Positions 34,999 through 45,751 of a stretch of DNA of 64,000 nt are shown here, piece after piece (position 1 is the first letter of the stretch; each line of letters opens with the position of its first letter). A program made the translations under genes and the position numbers. The stretch covers positions 36,361-100,360 of the forward strand of contig NZ_JACJPF010000078.1 in NCBI RefSeq assembly GCF_014695915.1, read 5' to 3'. The notes beneath the pieces were generated by a model, which had not been told where the DNA came from, did not search any database, and saw only the letters and a program-made list of their open reading frames with translations. The stretch is from Trichocoleus sp. FACHB-40. GTDB taxonomy: Bacteria > Cyanobacteriota > Cyanobacteriia > Cyanobacteriales > FACHB-T130.

Positions 34999-37900
34999 GT
35001 GCAAGACCTCAACCACAACGCCAACAATCAAGACTCCACCAATTCTAGGACTGAAGTTACTTCCACCGCCGCCAATAAACAGATTGTTTTCATCGATGCC
35101 ACAGTTGCGGATAAAGAAAGTCTGGTTGCGGGTGTGAAACCGGGAACAGAAGTAATTATCCTCGACTCCACGCGGGATGGTGTAGCGCAAATTACCGAAG
35201 TGTTGGCAAATCGCAGCGACATCGCCAGCGTTCACATCGTTTCCCACGGTGCTGAAGGTAGTTTACAGCTGGGAGCGAGTGCGGTTAACTCGGATAACCT
35301 GCAAGCTTACAGCAACTCTCTACAGCAGTGGACGAGTGCTTTAACAGCAGATGCCGATATTCTTCTGTATGGTTGCGATGTAGCTTCTGGAGGGAGTGGG
35401 GAAGCCTTCGTGCAACAACTGAGTCAGCTGACTGGTGCGGATGTTGCTGCTTCGGATGACTTGACGGGTAGCGCTGTCAAGGGCGGTGACTGGGATTTAG
35501 AAGTAAAAACTGGAGCAATTGAGTCACCAATAGCGTTTTTACCCGCAGCATTAGCAAATTACAACTTTGTTTTACCCGTCAGTTTCGCACCCGCCACCAA
35601 CTTTGGCGTGGGGACAGAGCCTAGTTCCCTAGTCGTGGGCGACTTCAACGGCGACAAAATACTAGACCTGGTAACAGCAAACCTTGAATCTGATAACGTT
35701 TCAGTATTGTTAGGCAAAGGCGACGGCACCTTTAACAGTGCCAGCAACATTAGCGTCGGGTCAGGTCCCTATTCCGTAGCCATCGGCGACATCAACGGCG
35801 ACAAAATATTAGACCTAGCAACAGCAAACTATAACTCTTACACCTCCTCAATATTGTTAGGCAAAGGCGACGGCACCTTTAATAGTCCTAGCAACGTTAG
35901 CCACCAACAATTTCCCTATTCCGTAGGTATCGGCGACTTCAACGGCGACGGCAAAGGCGACCTAGTAACAGCAAAAAACTCAGACTATAACAACATCTCA
36001 GTATCGTTAAGCAATGGCGACGGCACCTTTAAGAGTGCCAACAACACCAGCATCGGAAATGGTCCCCGTTTCGTTGCTATCGGCGACATCAACGGCGACG
36101 GCAAAGCCGACCTAGCAATACCAAACTATTTCTCTAAAGATGTCTCAGTATTGTTAAGCAATGGCGACGGCACCTTTAAAAGTAGTAGCCAGCTTAGCGT
36201 CGGGTCATCTTTCTTTTCCGTAGCCATCGGCGACATCAACGGCGACGGCAAAGCCGACCTGGCAACAGCAAACTTTCAATCTTCTAATAACGTCTCAGTA
36301 TTTTTAGGCAAAGGCGACGGCACCTTTAACACTGCCAGCAACCTTAGCGCCGGGTCATACCCTTACTCCGTAGCCATTGGCGACATCGACGGCGACGGCA
36401 AAGCCGACCTGGTAACAGCAGACGCTTACTCTGACACCGCCTCAGTATTATTAGGCAATGGCGACGGCACCTTTAATAGTGCCAGCAACTTTAGAGTTGG
36501 GTCACTTCCACAATACGTAGCTATCGGAGACTTCAATGGCGACGGCAAACTAGACCTGGCGACAGCAAACTATCGCTCTAACAACGTCTCAGTTCTGCTC
36601 CAAGTTGAACCTAACCAAGCACCCAGTGTTACCCTTCCCGGTGCAGCCGTGGCCTACACCGAAAACGCCGCCGCGACAATTATTGACAGCACCGCTACGG
36701 TAGCAGACACCGACTCAGCAAACTTTCAAGGCGGAACCCTCACCGTCAGATACACCGCAGGCGGCAGCTCCTCAGACCGACTCAGCATCGCCAACATCGG
36801 CAGTATCGCTATATCCGGCACCACCGTCAGCCATGCGGGAACTGCCATCGGCACCATCGCCAGCAATGGCAGCAACGGCAGCAATCTCGTCATCAACTTA
36901 AATGCCAGTGCTACGCCTACCGTTACTCAAGAATTGCTCAGAAGTATTGCTTACAGCAGCACCTCTGAGAATCCTACCGCTTCACGCACCGTACAATTTG
37001 TCCTCACCGATGGCGACGGTGGCACCAGTACCGCAGCCACCAAAACCATCACCGTTACCCCCGTAAACGACGCTCCCAACTTCACTGCTGGCGCTGCTCA
37101 AAACGTCATGGCGAATTCCGGAGCGCAAACCGTTACCAGATGGGCTACTAATTTTAATCCTGGTACCGAGGAATCAACTCAAACACTTGACAGCTACATA
37201 GTTAATGTAGTCAACAACGCAGGCATCTTTGCAGCCGCGCCCACCATTGACATCAACGGCAACCTGACTTTCACCCCAGTTGCCAACATTGCTACCAGCA
37301 CCACCGCTACCATTGAAGTTCGCGCCAAAGACAACGGCGGGACTGCTAACGGTGGAGTCGATACCTCAGTGGCAAAGACTTTCAATATCACTGTCAACCC
37401 ACAACCGAAGATTAGCATCAGCGATGTCACCATCACTGAAGGCAACACCGGCATCGCCTTTGCGGAGTTCCAGGTTTCGCTTTCCAACGCCAGCACTGAA
37501 ACTGTCAGCGTTAACTACGCCACCGCTAATAACACTGCGATTGCTGGCAGCGACTACACCGCCATCAACGACACCTTAACCTTCGCTCCCGGCGTCACTA
37601 CCCAAACCTTCCGGGTAGCCGTTAACGGTGACATGATAGATGAACCAAATGAAAGCTTTTTTGTCAACCTGTCTAATCCCAGCAAAGCCACGATTATCGA
37701 TGCTCAGGGAATCGGTAATATCATTGACAACGACACCGCAGGTTTCACTATCACCCCAATTAGCGGCAACACCAGCGAAATGGGTGGTACGACAAGCTTC
37801 AGCGTGAAGTTAAATAGCAAACCGACTGCTGACGTTACCCTCAGCTTAGCTAGTTCCGATACCACTGAAGGCACGATTTCTAACTCGAAGTTGACCTTCA

Positions 37901-38670
37901 CTGAGAGTAACTGGAATGACGCTCAAACTGTAACGGTCAAAGGTGTTGACGATACACTGGTTGATGGCAATATTGCTTACAAAATCGTCACAAATGCAGC
38001 CGTAAGCGCTGATACCAAATACAACAACCTGAATCCGGTTGATGTCAACGTTGTCAATATCAACGACAACGATATTCCCATCGCTAACTTTATCAACGGC
38101 AATCGTTTACATTCTGACACGTTAGTAGGAACGGCACAAAACGACCAGATCAACTGTTATCGCGGTCACGATACGATTACTGGTGGTATGGGTAGCGATC
38201 GCATTTACGGCAATGCTGGAAGCGATGCTCTGTACGGTGATATGAGCAGTATGGTGGGAACTGTCGGTGGCGACGATTTGATTTGGGGTGGTAGTGGTAG
38301 CGATCGCATCTACGGCGGCTACGGTCACGATTCCCTGTACGGCGGAGTTGCAAACGACCTTCTTTGGGGTGACGCTGGCAGGGATCGACTCAGTGGCGGT
38401 CTGGGTAGCGATAGCCTTACAGGTGGTGCTGGACGCGATACTTTTGTCCTTGCTAAGGGTGAAGGTGTTGATACCATCACTGACTTCCAAATGGGTCGTG
38501 ACTTTATCGGGTTGGCTGGTGGTTTGAGTTTGGGTCAGGTGTCGATCACCCAAAGAAGCAGCCAAGCTGTGATTACTAATAACTCCGACGGTGAGATTTT
38601 AGCAGCTATTAACAACATTAGTGCTGCTACTCTCCAAAGCTATGCTGCCAGCACTTTCGTGACTATCTAA
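34999..38670 (+). CDS. Secreted DUF4347 / FG-GAP / Calx-beta / RTX calcium-binding protein
   Basis: 1223 residues from a GTG with AAGGA upstream. Domains in order: DUF4347 (about 27-190) with His83 in VHIVSHGAEG and Cys126 in ILLYGCDVA; seven FG-GAP/VCBS repeats (about 195-535) built on VAIGDINGDGKADL; cadherin-like strands (about 540-790); Calx-beta modules (about 810-1025); and RTX nonapeptides (about 1035-1130; GGSGSDRIYGGYG). RTX proteins leave by type I secretion through a C-terminal signal and fold in external calcium. There is no N-terminal signal peptide, which fits. No type I exporter gene is nearby. The His/Cys pair suggests a clan-CD-like fold; activity is unproven. Confidence 0.88.
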   Translation: MQDLNHNANNQDSTNSRTEVTSTAANKQIVFIDATVADKESLVAGVKPGTEVIILDSTRDGVAQITEVLANRSDIASVHIVSHGAEGSLQLGASAVNSDNLQAYSNSLQQWTSALTADADILLYGCDVASGGSGEAFVQQLSQLTGADVAASDDLTGSAVKGGDWDLEVKTGAIESPIAFLPAALANYNFVLPVSFAPATNFGVGTEPSSLVVGDFNGDKILDLVTANLESDNVSVLLGKGDGTFNSASNISVGSGPYSVAIGDINGDKILDLATANYNSYTSSILLGKGDGTFNSPSNVSHQQFPYSVGIGDFNGDGKGDLVTAKNSDYNNISVSLSNGDGTFKSANNTSIGNGPRFVAIGDINGDGKADLAIPNYFSKDVSVLLSNGDGTFKSSSQLSVGSSFFSVAIGDINGDGKADLATANFQSSNNVSVFLGKGDGTFNTASNLSAGSYPYSVAIGDIDGDGKADLVTADAYSDTASVLLGNGDGTFNSASNFRVGSLPQYVAIGDFNGDGKLDLATANYRSNNVSVLLQVEPNQAPSVTLPGAAVAYTENAAATIIDSTATVADTDSANFQGGTLTVRYTAGGSSSDRLSIANIGSIAISGTTVSHAGTAIGTIASNGSNGSNLVINLNASATPTVTQELLRSIAYSSTSENPTASRTVQFVLTDGDGGTSTAATKTITVTPVNDAPNFTAGAAQNVMANSGAQTVTRWATNFNPGTEESTQTLDSYIVNVVNNAGIFAAAPTIDINGNLTFTPVANIATSTTATIEVRAKDNGGTANGGVDTSVAKTFNITVNPQPKISISDVTITEGNTGIAFAEFQVSLSNASTETVSVNYATANNTAIAGSDYTAINDTLTFAPGVTTQTFRVAVNGDMIDEPNESFFVNLSNPSKATIIDAQGIGNIIDNDTAGFTITPISGNTSEMGGTTSFSVKLNSKPTADVTLSLASSDTTEGTISNSKLTFTESNWNDAQTVTVKGVDDTLVDGNIAYKIVTNAAVSADTKYNNLNPVDVNVVNINDNDIPIANFINGNRLHSDTLVGTAQNDQINCYRGHDTITGGMGSDRIYGNAGSDALYGDMSSMVGTVGGDDLIWGGSGSDRIYGGYGHDSLYGGVANDLLWGDAGRDRLSGGLGSDSLTGGAGRDTFVLAKGEGVDTITDFQMGRDFIGLAGGLSLGQVSITQRSSQAVITNNSDGEILAAINNISAATLQSYAASTFVTI

Positions 38671-38672
38671 GT

Positions 38673-38731
38673 GTAGGGACATTTTGCCCCTACAAGGTAA
38701 AATCGCTGCACCAATTGAACTAGGTGCAGCG
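38673..38731. repeat. Two small palindromes after the RTX gene
   Basis: GTAGGGA...CCCCTAC (38673-38692) and CGCTGCACC/GGTGCAGCG (38704-38712 and 38723-38731) lie directly after the stop. The second forms a 9-base stem with a 10-base loop and could act as a terminator. Confidence 0.6.
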
Positions 38732-38838
38732 AATTAGCTCTGTCAAGAGCGATCGCCACTATCTCATAAACTACACTGCAAGGATAATCAAATCGCCCAT
38801 AGCAGAAAAATTCGTTAGTTGACACCTTGACAGGGCTA

Positions 38839-38884
38839 GGTAGGAAATGCCCACCATTAAAGCGTTTGGTGGGCATTTCCTACC
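38839..38884. terminator. 18-base hairpin between convergent genes
   Basis: GGTAGGAAATGCCCACCA and its exact reverse complement (38867-38884) enclose a 10-base loop, 3 bases from the DUF3386 stop. It is well placed as a bidirectional terminator. It belongs to the GTAGG...GGGCATT palindromic repeat type. Confidence 0.7.
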
Positions 38885-38887
38885 CTA

Positions 38888-39535
38888 CTAAACTGCTACT
38901 GGTTCAAGCAACTTAATATTAGAGTAGTTGAACTCGGTGGTAGTTTTCTGACCTTGCTCATTCGAGTGAACTACCTGCTTGGTCATCACATAGTAATCGC
39001 CAATTTTATCGAAAGTATCCTCAAATTGCAGTTCCTTGGTCGTTTCACCTGTCTGAGGGTTGCGGAAGACGACATCGTAGCGAGAGGATACGTAACCTTC
39101 TGATGTATCTAAGCTTTCCTTGGTGTCTATTGTAAAAGCCATCCGACCCATCACCCGACTCACCTGACAAATTTCGGTGCCTCGAATTTTGTAGTTAGAC
39201 CCCATCGCATCGCCTTTAACTAGAATTTCCTTAGCGCCTGTGGAGTCGGTTTCGCCAAGGTTAAACTCGTTTTTGCCGTGAGCTTTTTCAAAATCTCCCC
39301 GTTTGCGGTGGGTGACAATATCTCTGAGCTGAGTATAGACGCTCTCTTGCACCGTTTCGTCTTCGATGCCAGTGACTTCTACGCTCAAATCGCGGTTGAT
39401 GCGAATTTTGCCTTTGTAGACTTCATCACCTTGCTTAAGTTCTACATCGGCGCTGTATCCGGGAAAGTTGGCATCCCAAGTGTAGCGGTTTTCGTAGGCA
39501 GCCCGAAATAAGTCGCGAGCGTTTGCTGCAATCAT
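38888..39535 (-). CDS. DUF3386 protein
   Basis: A 215-residue soluble protein that fits DUF3386: ANARDLFRAAYENRYTWD at the start, central DIVTHRKRGDFE, and the end GDYYVMTKQVVH followed by TEFNYSNIKLLEP. The family is mainly cyanobacterial and its function is unknown. No catalytic motif, signal peptide or membrane helix is seen. Single gene between a terminator hairpin and the GAF kinase gene on the same strand. Confidence 0.78.
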   Translation of the reverse strand: MIAANARDLFRAAYENRYTWDANFPGYSADVELKQGDEVYKGKIRINRDLSVEVTGIEDETVQESVYTQLRDIVTHRKRGDFEKAHGKNEFNLGETDSTGAKEILVKGDAMGSNYKIRGTEICQVSRVMGRMAFTIDTKESLDTSEGYVSSRYDVVFRNPQTGETTKELQFEDTFDKIGDYYVMTKQVVHSNEQGQKTTTEFNYSNIKLLEPVAV

Positions 39536-39724
39536 AGAACCTTGATTAAGTTAACTTCTTTTCTAGTTTAGAAATCTTTGTAGGGTATTGGGTGTCATTA
39601 ACTCATTCCCTGGCTAGAGCCTCAACCATCAGAACTGGAGGCAGAGCAAGTAAGCAAGAATGGGATTTTCAGCCTTAAGTTGACACTTAAGCATCTTGGC
39701 TGCCCTACAAGATAAAAAATTTAT

Positions 39725-41065
39725 CTACATTAACAAATCCAGCGAACCTGTCTGAGGCGTGGAGATCATTACGGGTTCTTGATACAGGGGTACTGTGAAT
39801 GTGACTGTTGAACCGAGTCCTTCGCCCATGCTGTAGAAGTTTACGACCCCACCCATTGCTTCTACAAGCCTTTGCGAAATTGCCAGTCCTAGACCAGTTC
39901 CGCCATACTGTCGCGTGCGGGAGCCATCTACCTGAGAGAAAGATTGAAACAGTTTATCTTGCTTGTCGAGGGAAACGCCAATCCCGGTATCAGCCACTTG
40001 GACTTTTACCAAGCCGGGAAATTCCTGTCCGGCAAATTTGATTTTCTTTTTGCTCACCTCAGCACTGACTGTAACCCCGCCTTCGTGAGTAAATTTGATG
40101 GCGTTCCCAATCAGATTTAACATCACTTGCAGGAGACGCTGATAGTTACCGTACAGGATAACTTCATCGTGGGTGGGGGGCATTTGAATACATAAACTCA
40201 GGTTCTTCATCTGCGCCTGATTTCGCGTAAATTCCTCAACATCGCCAAATAACTCTTCCAGCTTTACCTGTCCGAGTTCCAGCTCCATTTTGCCTGCTTC
40301 TATTTTGGCAACATCAAGGATGTCGTTGATCAGGTTGAGTAAATGCAGGGCGGAACGATAGGCATCTTGGATAAACTCCAGTTGCTCTTCAGGCTCGTCT
40401 ACTGTGCCGTCTAGAATCAGCTTCAGGGAGCCGATCATACCGTTGAGGGGAGTGCGGAGTTCGTGAGAGGTGTTTGCCAAAAATTCTGATTTAAGGCGGC
40501 TTGCTTCTTCTGCTTGTTCGCTAGCTTGCTCTAATTCTTTGTAGAGTTTGGCATGAGCGATCGCTGTCCCTACCTGATCTGCCAGCTCTCTGACTAACTC
40601 TACCTCTGCTTCGCTCCATCTGCGCGTGCGATCGCACTGTTGAATGCTTAGCAGTCCGTTTGGCTGGTTTTGATAGCTTGTTGAAACCACTAATACCGAC
40701 TGATATCCAAAGCTATTGCCTCCCGCCTGTTCCACTACCACGGGTTCGCCTTTCGCTTCCAGCCCTTGTTTCAGGTATGGGTCTTCCGCTAGCGGTAAAT
40801 ACTGTCCCAGCAGCGATCGCACTGACTCCTGGCAATACTCCGCCACCACTTGCACTTTTGGGCTACAACTTTCGTAGTTGCATATCATGCAGCGGCTGAC
40901 GTTCAATCCTTCTCCCAGCCCCTTGACCGTTTGCTGCCAAATCGTATCTAGATCCAGCGTGCGGCGGATATTTCTGGCGATCTGGCTTAATAGCTTTTGG
41001 TACTGGTCTGTACTTAACAAAGTTGACTCGAAAGTTAGCAGTGGAACATTAACAGGAGCCACCAT
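39725..41065 (-). CDS. GAF-domain sensor histidine kinase
   Basis: About 446 residues from the ATG at 41065; a TTG at 41104 is the alternative. A GAF domain (about 30-180) containing CMICNYE and [18 protein letters not shown] is followed by a coiled linker, the H box [18 protein letters not shown] and a complete HATPase domain with N box [18 protein letters not shown] and [10 protein letters not shown]. The GAF lacks an obvious bilin cysteine motif, so a light-sensing role is not supported. No response regulator is adjacent. Soluble. Confidence 0.88.
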   Translation of the reverse strand: MVAPVNVPLLTFESTLLSTDQYQKLLSQIARNIRRTLDLDTIWQQTVKGLGEGLNVSRCMICNYESCSPKVQVVAEYCQESVRSLLGQYLPLAEDPYLKQGLEAKGEPVVVEQAGGNSFGYQSVLVVSTSYQNQPNGLLSIQQCDRTRRWSEAEVELVRELADQVGTAIAHAKLYKELEQASEQAEEASRLKSEFLANTSHELRTPLNGMIGSLKLILDGTVDEPEEQLEFIQDAYRSALHLLNLINDILDVAKIEAGKMELELGQVKLEELFGDVEEFTRNQAQMKNLSLCIQMPPTHDEVILYGNYQRLLQVMLNLIGNAIKFTHEGGVTVSAEVSKKKIKFAGQEFPGLVKVQVADTGIGVSLDKQDKLFQSFSQVDGSRTRQYGGTGLGLAISQRLVEAMGGVVNFYSMGEGLGSTVTFTVPLYQEPVMISTPQTGSLDLLM

Positions 41066-41182
41066 CAGAATATACCTGCTAAATTGCAAACTGAGAATAG
41101 GCAATATTTACCAGTCGTCATGTGATAGATGCTTTTGTCGAAAAACTTAAAACTTCCGCCCCTGAGTCTATACACTTTATGA

Positions 41183-41428
41183 TCAATCGTTCCATTCGCC
41201 TCTAGGAGGCACGGGCGGATTTCGCTCTAGGGTGCGGGTCAGTTCGTCATCGCGATCACGTTCTCCCCTCAGCCACTGTCTTATGGCTGTCTCAATCACC
41301 TTACTTGGGTCATTTGTTAGGTGCTTTATTTGATCTACCAATTCCGAATCCAGGTGTATCGCAACTTCCACCTTTTCCCCTGACCTTTTGGAATACACGG
41401 ACCGCTCGTTCATAAGCTTTTGCAGCAT
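41183..41428 (-). CDS. Ribbon-helix-helix (CopG-like) DNA-binding protein
   Basis: 81 residues from the ATG at 41428, or 76 from the ATG at 41413. The middle, VEVAIHLDSELVDQIKHLTN followed by PSKVIETAIRQWL, is a typical ribbon-helix-helix: one strand and two helices. The C-terminal tail (about 60-81) is charged, as in antitoxins that bind a toxin there. No toxin gene is adjacent on either side, so it is an orphan antitoxin or a plain regulator. Confidence 0.6.
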   Translation of the reverse strand: MLQKLMNERSVYSKRSGEKVEVAIHLDSELVDQIKHLTNDPSKVIETAIRQWLRGERDRDDELTRTLERNPPVPPRGEWND

Positions 41429-42489
41429 CTATATTTATGATGAGATTTTTGTTTTAGCAATTCTCCAGGTGAGAGACACTAAACCGCTTTTCCATGCTAA
41501 CTGGTGTTTTGCCAACTCAGGAAAGTCAAATCCAGCTTTTGTCCACGTATGAAACAAAATTTTGCAATTCCTCCCCTTTCCCTGAGCTATATGCTCTGGC
41601 GACTGGAGCGATAAAAAGATAGCAGGCTGAGGCTTTTGTCCTGAAGTCTTGACATCTTAACAATTATCGGTGAGTTTGAGGGATGTACCCAAAACCTTAT
41701 TTTTTAAGTATGGGGATGAAACTACACCACCCACATATACTTATTAAAGCCTAAAGCGTAGCAACATTTTAAATAAGTCTATAAGTTTTGTTTTATAATC
41801 TCTGCATAAATGCCTAAAGCTAGTAACGTTGGTCAGGAAGCTGAAATTTGCTGATTTGAATAAAGTCAAGACAGATATATTGCTCCAGATGCAAGTCGAA
41901 AATACTCGCCTTGCCAAGAGTTTGTTCTAACTCTCATGCAGAGACGAAAAATTACCACAGCGAAAGTGTCAACAACTTGCAATCTGAACTTAGCAGGTAA
42001 ACTATTCGCCCTACCATCTTTGCCACAAACAGAAATACTTGCCTGATAAAAAGGTACGGAGTAGATACAGTTGGTCATTCCCTACTTTTAAAAGTGTAAA
42101 GCTCATACCTATAGAAGGATGCTTTCTTCACGCTTCACCAATGTTCGATTTGGTTTTAGCTCAAAAGCAGAGCAACGGTCAACCTATTGCCAACAGTTCA
42201 GATACTCGACTTCTTAGGGAAGTCGGGTATCTCTCCTTCACGGGTAGCGGTAACTCCATGAATATTAGCTGTCCTAGTCACACTTAAGGCTAGATGGGAG
42301 AATCCCCCGTATTATATGGGTGGGGAGTGTCAAAATTTGTGTAAAAATACTTCAAATTCGCAAAGCCTTGTCTCTAACCCGGCGTCGGATATCTTATGCC
42401 AAGATCCCAAGCTGGGTGTCGGACACATTAGAATATGTGAAGTCTGCTGAATCTCGATTGCCGCTCTCGATGTGCCTTTTTCTTTGGCT
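41429..42489. other. Long gap with decayed sequence
   Basis: About 1060 bases without an intact gene. The left part is A/T-rich and shows nothing definite. The right part (about 42039-42333) looks like the end of an IS200/IS605-type element and is listed separately. The last ~150 bases likely contain the lepA promoter. Confidence 0.55.
42039..42333 (+). mobile_element. Probable right-end remnant of an IS200/IS605-type element
   Basis: A frame with no credible start (42039-42287) ends just before GGGAGAATCCCCCGT, a G-rich arm and GTGTCAA (42294-42333). A C-rich/G-rich hairpin ending in TCAA is what the right ends of cyanobacterial IS200/IS605 (tnpB) elements look like. A second hairpin (42201-42231, 13-base arms with one G/T mismatch) lies inside. 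No zinc finger or RuvC motif of TnpB is left, so only the tail would remain. Called from pattern memory, not from alignment. Confidence 0.4.
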
Positions 42490-44301
42490 ATGACCTCAGT
42501 ACCTGTTTCTCACATTCGTAATTTCTCCATCATCGCCCACATTGACCACGGTAAATCCACCCTGGCGGATCGCCTCTTGCAATCCACAGGTACTGTAGAA
42601 GATCGGCAGATGAAGGAACAGTTCCTAGACAATATGGATTTAGAACGGGAGCGCGGCATTACCATTAAGCTGCAAGCTGCCCGGATGAACTATACTGCCA
42701 AAGACGGTGAGCAGTACGTTCTAAATTTAATTGATACTCCCGGTCACGTAGATTTCTCCTACGAGGTATCGCGCAGTCTCGCCGCTTGCGAAGGCGCACT
42801 TTTAGTAGTGGATGCGTCCCAAGGTGTGGAAGCTCAAACTCTCGCTAATGTCTATCTTGCTCTTGAGAATAACCTGGAAATTATACCAGTTTTAAATAAG
42901 ATTGATTTGCCAGGAGCCGAGCCAGATAGGGTAAAGGGAGAAATTGAAGAAATTATTGGGCTAGATTGCAGTGGTGCAATTCTTGCTTCTGCTAAAGAGG
43001 GGATTGGGATTGACGAGATTCTGGAGTCTATCGTTCACCTGGTACCACCCCCGCAAGATACAGTTTCAGAACGATTGCGGGCGTTGATTTTTGATAGCTA
43101 CTACGACAGTTACCGGGGTGTAATTGTATACTTCCGGGTGATGGATGGTACGGTGAAAAAAGGCGATCGCATCCGCCTGATGGCCAGCGGAACAGAATAC
43201 GAAATTGACGAATTAGGTGTCCTTTGCCCCACCCAAAAGCAGGTAAATGAACTACACGCCGGAGAAGTGGGCTACCTAGCAGCAGCGATTAAAGCTGTCG
43301 AAGATGCCAGAGTCGGAGACACCATTACCTTAGCCAAGGCCCAAGCAGCCGAACCCTTACCTGGTTACACCGAAGCAAAACCAATGGTCTTCTGTGGTAT
43401 GTTTCCCACAGATGCCGACCAATACCCCGACTTGCGAGAGGCTTTAGAAAAGCTAAAGTTAAATGATGCCGCCCTGCACTACGAACCAGAGACATCGAGT
43501 GCGATGGGATTCGGCTTCCGCTGCGGCTTCTTGGGCTTGCTGCACATGGAAATTGTCCAAGAGCGGTTAGAGCGAGAATATGACCTGGATTTAATTATCA
43601 CCGCTCCTTCCGTAGTCTATCGGGTAATCACCAACAAAGGTGAAGAACTCTACATCGATAATCCCAGCCACCTACCAGCGCCGAACGAGCGCGAAAAAAT
43701 CGAAGAACCTTATGTCAAGGTAGACATGATTACACCAGAAACGTACGTAGGTACGCTGATGGAGTTGTGTCAAAATCGACGCGGTATATTCAAAGACATG
43801 AAGTATTTAACTCAGGGGCGAACTACCGTGACATATGAGTTACCCCTGGCGGAAGTAGTGACGGACTTTTTCGATCAGATGAAGTCCAGAACGAGGGGCT
43901 ATGCCAGTATGGAATATCACCTGATTGGCTATCAGGAAAATCCGCTGGTTAAGTTGGATATCATGATTAACGGAGATCCGGTTGATGCCTTGGCGATGAT
44001 TGTCCACCGTGACAAAGCCTATGGCGTGGGACGAGCTTTAACAGAAAAGTTAAAAGAACTAATTCCCCGGCATCAATTCAAGATACCTCTTCAAGCTTCG
44101 ATAGGCAGTAAAGTCATCGCCAGCGAACAAATCCCAGCTTTGAGAAAAGACGTTCTTGCCAAGTGCTACGGCGGTGACATCTCCCGGAAGAAAAAATTGT
44201 TGCAGAAGCAAGCTAAGGGTAAAAAGCGCATGAAGTCAATAGGTACAGTTGATGTACCCCAATCAGCCTTCATGGCAGTGTTGCGCCTCGACCAAGAATA
44301 A
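42490..44301 (+). CDS. lepA: Elongation factor 4 (LepA)
   Basis: 603 residues from the ATG at 42490, the usual length; a GTG at 42472 would add 6. GTPase motifs are G1 [10 protein letters not shown]3 DTPGH and G4 NKID. EF-G-like domains and the LepA-specific C-terminal domain follow, ending in [20 protein letters not shown]. It back-translocates or remodels stalled ribosomes. Single gene, followed by hairpins. Confidence 0.96.
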   Translation: MTSVPVSHIRNFSIIAHIDHGKSTLADRLLQSTGTVEDRQMKEQFLDNMDLERERGITIKLQAARMNYTAKDGEQYVLNLIDTPGHVDFSYEVSRSLAACEGALLVVDASQGVEAQTLANVYLALENNLEIIPVLNKIDLPGAEPDRVKGEIEEIIGLDCSGAILASAKEGIGIDEILESIVHLVPPPQDTVSERLRALIFDSYYDSYRGVIVYFRVMDGTVKKGDRIRLMASGTEYEIDELGVLCPTQKQVNELHAGEVGYLAAAIKAVEDARVGDTITLAKAQAAEPLPGYTEAKPMVFCGMFPTDADQYPDLREALEKLKLNDAALHYEPETSSAMGFGFRCGFLGLLHMEIVQERLEREYDLDLIITAPSVVYRVITNKGEELYIDNPSHLPAPNEREKIEEPYVKVDMITPETYVGTLMELCQNRRGIFKDMKYLTQGRTTVTYELPLAEVVTDFFDQMKSRTRGYASMEYHLIGYQENPLVKLDIMINGDPVDALAMIVHRDKAYGVGRALTEKLKELIPRHQFKIPLQASIGSKVIASEQIPALRKDVLAKCYGGDISRKKKLLQKQAKGKKRMKSIGTVDVPQSAFMAVLRLDQE

Positions 44302-44709
44302 CCTTTGGGTTATTTAGATTCGGGAGCATCTGGGAGCCAATTTCCCAGATTGCCTTAGCCTCGATGCTCCACGAACTCAGGCTACCTACCCAGCCTCAAA
44401 ACCCATAAACTGCTTTTTTTTGGCGTTGCACATTTTTTGAATGTGCAACGCCAATGCTTTAGACGGCTCTGGGTAAGGCTTTGCCCGTTCGCTGTAGAGT
44501 TTGGGCGCTCTGGGGTTTTGATTCAAAGCTTTGCTACTTTACTAAGTACACTTAATATTTACTAAATATTTACCGAATATTTACGGATGGGCGATAGAGC
44601 GATCGCTCCGTATACTCTAAGCTAGTTAACAACGGAATACCTCTGGACAGCAGTGCTTCCCAAGGTTAGTTTAGATATCGATTCTCTCCCTAGCGCGAGT
44701 CAGTTACCG
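44302..44709. other. Gap after lepA with hairpins
   Basis: No gene is seen. ATCTGGGA/TCCCAGAT (44328-44350) and GGAGCATC/GATGCTCC (44323-44370) are overlapping stems that may end the lepA transcript. A longer perfect hairpin follows at 44420-44454. The right end is A/T-rich and probably holds the promoter of the nucleotide-sugar operon. Confidence 0.6.
44420..44454. repeat. Perfect 15-base palindrome
   Basis: TTGGCGTTGCACATT and its exact reverse complement enclose a 5-base loop. A T-run (44414-44421) overlaps the start of the left arm, which would suit a terminator for the minus strand, but no minus-strand gene ends here. It may be a dispersed repeat. Confidence 0.7.
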
Positions 44710-45642
44710 ATGCGAATTATAGTTACAGGTGGTGCGGGTTTCGTGGGTTCCCATCTCATCGACCGATTGATGAGTGCTGGACACGAAGTCATCTGCTTAG
44801 ATAACTTCTACACGGGAAGTAAGCGCAACATCTTGAAATGGCTGGATCACCCTTACTTTGAGATGATCCGCCACGACATCACAGAACCAATTCGGCTAGA
44901 AGTAGATCAGATATATCATCTAGCCTGCCCTGCTTCCCCTGTTCACTACCAATACAACCCAGTTAAAACCGTCAAAACAAGCGTTTTGGGGACGATGAAT
45001 ATGCTGGGTTTAGCCAAGCGGGTAAAAGCCCGATTCCTTCTGGCGTCAACTTCTGAGGTGTATGGCGACCCCGACGTTCATCCCCAGCCAGAAGAGTATC
45101 GAGGCAATGTCAACCCAATTGGGATACGTTCTTGTTACGACGAAGGCAAGCGAATTGCAGAAACTTTATCGTTTGACTATCATCGCCAAAATGGTGTAGA
45201 TATTCGGGTTGCTCGAATCTTCAACACTTATGGCCCGCGAATGTTAGAAAATGACGGGCGAGTGGTGAGCAATTTTATCGTCCAAGCGCTGCGAGGAATA
45301 CCGTTAACTGTGTATGGTGATGGTTCACAAACTCGGAGTTTTTGTTATGTTTCTGACCTGGTGGAAGGGCTGATCCGATTGATGAATGGCGAACATACTG
45401 GGCCGATTAATTTAGGTAATCCAGATGAATACACCATCTTAGAATTGGCTCAGAAAATACAACATATGGTGAATCCGGACGCGGACATTAAATTTGAAGC
45501 GCTGCCGCAAGATGACCCTAAGCAGAGACAACCAGATATTACTCGTGCTAAAACTTGGTTGGGTTGGGAACCTACCATTCCTCTGCAAGAAGGGTTAAAA
45601 CTGACTGTAGAAGATTTTAGGGAGCGCATCAACAACGGTTAA
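44710..45642 (+). CDS. UDP-glucuronate decarboxylase (UDP-xylose synthase) type SDR enzyme
   Basis: About 310 residues from the ATG at 44710; a GTG at 44653 would add 19. It is an extended short-chain dehydrogenase: [10 protein letters not shown] binds NAD, and SCYDEGKR carries the YxxxK catalytic pair. The [15 protein letters not shown] and HDITEP stretches match UXS enzymes, which convert UDP-glucuronate to UDP-xylose. The next gene makes UDP-glucuronate, which supports this role. Products feed exopolysaccharide or glycan synthesis. Confidence 0.88.
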   Translation: MRIIVTGGAGFVGSHLIDRLMSAGHEVICLDNFYTGSKRNILKWLDHPYFEMIRHDITEPIRLEVDQIYHLACPASPVHYQYNPVKTVKTSVLGTMNMLGLAKRVKARFLLASTSEVYGDPDVHPQPEEYRGNVNPIGIRSCYDEGKRIAETLSFDYHRQNGVDIRVARIFNTYGPRMLENDGRVVSNFIVQALRGIPLTVYGDGSQTRSFCYVSDLVEGLIRLMNGEHTGPINLGNPDEYTILELAQKIQHMVNPDADIKFEALPQDDPKQRQPDITRAKTWLGWEPTIPLQEGLKLTVEDFRERINNG

Positions 45643-45751
45643 CGGGCATGGTTCATAGTTCATGGTTCATGGCAATAAACAATGAATTAGAAACTATGAA
45701 CAAAAATCTAATATCCCCAGTATTTTCATTCAACAAAGAGGATTTATTTCT

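Noticed and set aside
38122..38565. 147-codon antisense frame under the RTX repeats
   Set aside because: Mirror of the periodic GGxGxD coding sequence; Thr/Ala/Ile monotony.
39725..41065. Phytochrome or cyanobacteriochrome assignment for the GAF kinase
   Set aside because: The GAF domain lacks a clear bilin-binding Cys-His motif.
41866..42078. 70-codon minus-strand frame in the gap before lepA
   Set aside because: No ribosome-binding site or recognisable features, within decayed DNA.
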